This document shows positions 18,965-19,668 of a stretch of 19,668 nucleotides of DNA, one piece after another. A model generated the notes under the pieces. It saw only the letters and a program-made list of their open reading frames with translations, did not search any database and had not been told where the DNA came from. The DNA is from Candidatus Uhrbacteria bacterium RIFCSPHIGHO2_02_FULL_57_19 (GTDB taxonomy: Bacteria; Patescibacteriota; Patescibacteriia; 2-12-FULL-57-11). How positions within the stretch are numbered: the stretch's first letter is position 1; each line of letters starts with the position of its first letter. A program made the position numbers and the translations under genes. The DNA lies in contig MGDZ01000046.1 of assembly GCA_001791115.1 (NCBI GenBank), forward strand, positions 1 to 19,668, written 5' to 3'.

Positions 18965-19668
18965 ATGCTGATTTTTATCTACGGCCAAGACGGTTATCGG
19001 TCGCGCCAGAAGATGCGGGAGCTTGTTGACGCTTTCCGGAAGAAGCACGATCCGTCGGGGTTAAACATCGCCCGAATTGACGGGACCAAGACCACGGCCG
19101 ATGAGCTGGGAGCGGCCGTGAACACCCCTGGTTTTTTGTCCAGCCGGAGGATGGTGGTTGTCGATGACCTTCTGACTTCCAAACGCGGCCGGGAGGAGAT
19201 TGAGGGCCAGTTCGTTCCGTTGTTTAAGAATCACCTGGACTCTACGGTCATCGTTCTGCGCGATGATCTGTCGGAAGACAAGGTAAAGGCACATCCGGTC
19301 CGCAAGTCCTTGGCCGGCGCGCCCAAGGACAAGGTCGTTGATTATCACTTCGCGCCGCTGGAACGCCGGGAGGTCGTTTGGTGGATTAATGATGAGGTCA
19401 AGCGGCGCAGTGTGACCATTGAGCCCAAGGCCGCGGAACTTTTGGCGGCGCTGGTGGGGAACGATTTGTGGCGGCTTTCTTCCGAGCTGGATAAACTTAC
19501 GGCGCAGGCCGGCGGGAAACCGATTCTTGCCAGGGACGTCGGCGAGATGGTGCGAGGAACTGTGGAAGAGAACATTTTTGCCTTCGTCGACGCCGTGGCC
19601 GCGCGCGACCTCGGACGCGCTTCGGCCCTGCTCCGCGACCAGCTGTCCGCCGGGTTGGAGGAACTTTA
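18965..19668 (+). CDS. holA: DNA polymerase III delta subunit, cut by the right window edge
   Basis: Clamp-loader subunit that opens the beta clamp. The frame is open to the window end, giving 234 residues of an expected 320-340. The N-terminus MLIFIYGQDGYRSRQKMREL matches the delta-family start (a (L/I)YG.D.(Y/F) strand), followed by a RRMVVVDDL strand, PLERREVVWWI and the domain II segment AAELLAALVGNDLWRLSSELDKLTAQAGG, with VEENIFAFVDAVAARDLGRASALLRDQL opening domain III. It begins 8 bp after the polA stop with only a weak Shine-Dalgarno, so it is probably co-transcribed with polA. The clamp it would load, dnaN, is encoded in the same window. Confidence 0.93.
   Translation, partial: MLIFIYGQDGYRSRQKMRELVDAFRKKHDPSGLNIARIDGTKTTADELGAAVNTPGFLSSRRMVVVDDLLTSKRGREEIEGQFVPLFKNHLDSTVIVLRDDLSEDKVKAHPVRKSLAGAPKDKVVDYHFAPLERREVVWWINDEVKRRSVTIEPKAAELLAALVGNDLWRLSSELDKLTAQAGGKPILARDVGEMVRGTVEENIFAFVDAVAARDLGRASALLRDQLSAGLEEL

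Noticed and set aside
1..19668. CRISPR arrays, insertion sequences, TGA recoding
   Set aside because: No regularly spaced repeats or transposase frames are seen, and TGA acts as a normal stop in tig, polA and rnpA.

Overview
The window looks like a chromosomal segment from a member of the Candidate Phyla Radiation (Patescibacteria), with moderately high GC content. This is inferred from the style of the cell-wall genes, the compact gene set and the reduced dnaA neighbourhood; no 16S gene is present to confirm it. The standard stop TGA is used by tig, polA and rnpA, so a TGA-recoding lineage is unlikely. Both edges cut genes: an M23/LysM peptidase at the left (minus strand) and holA at the right (plus strand).

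Layout. 1-1411 (-): membrane-anchored LysM/M23 peptidoglycan hydrolase. 1545-3545 (+): K+-independent proton-pumping pyrophosphatase. 3729-4664 (+): divergent sigma-70 family factor. 4764-6322 (+): trigger factor and a DUF167 protein, overlapping by 4 bases. 6373-7719 (+): two tandem, mutually paralogous unknown genes, each with its own promoter, Shine-Dalgarno and near-identical gene end plus terminator. 7784-8571 (-): yidD, rnpA, rpmH. 8697-11507 (+): dnaA and dnaN. 11583-14558 (-): class A penicillin-binding protein with tandem Ig-like C-terminal domains. 14677-14749 (+): tRNA-Cys(GCA). 14795-16225 (+): a strong promoter, about 390 nt of stacked hairpins, an unknown 288-aa protein with extreme codon bias, and a strong terminator. 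16245-19668 (+): polA and holA.

How the genes fit together. The middle is the classic rnpA-rpmH-dnaA-dnaN origin-type neighbourhood, but yidC, jag, recF and gyrB are not next to it. rpmH and dnaA are divergent and DnaA-box-like sites lie inside both promoters. polA and holA add to the replication genes. The M23 hydrolase and the penicillin-binding protein act on peptidoglycan, and the pyrophosphatase couples pyrophosphate hydrolysis to proton pumping.

Most unusual parts. (1) The 14.8-16.2 kb unit: a heavily structured RNA directly upstream of an unrecognised gene in which I found no AAA, GAA or TTT codon, beside a tRNA gene. (2) Two promoters, those of the sigma factor gene and of the structured-RNA unit, share one architecture: perfect DnaA box TTATCCACA, 9 bp, -35, 17 bp, -10. 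(3) The tandem paralog cassettes, whose ends and terminators are conserved far better than their coding regions. (4) Several promoters that place transcription starts only about 5 nt before the start codon.
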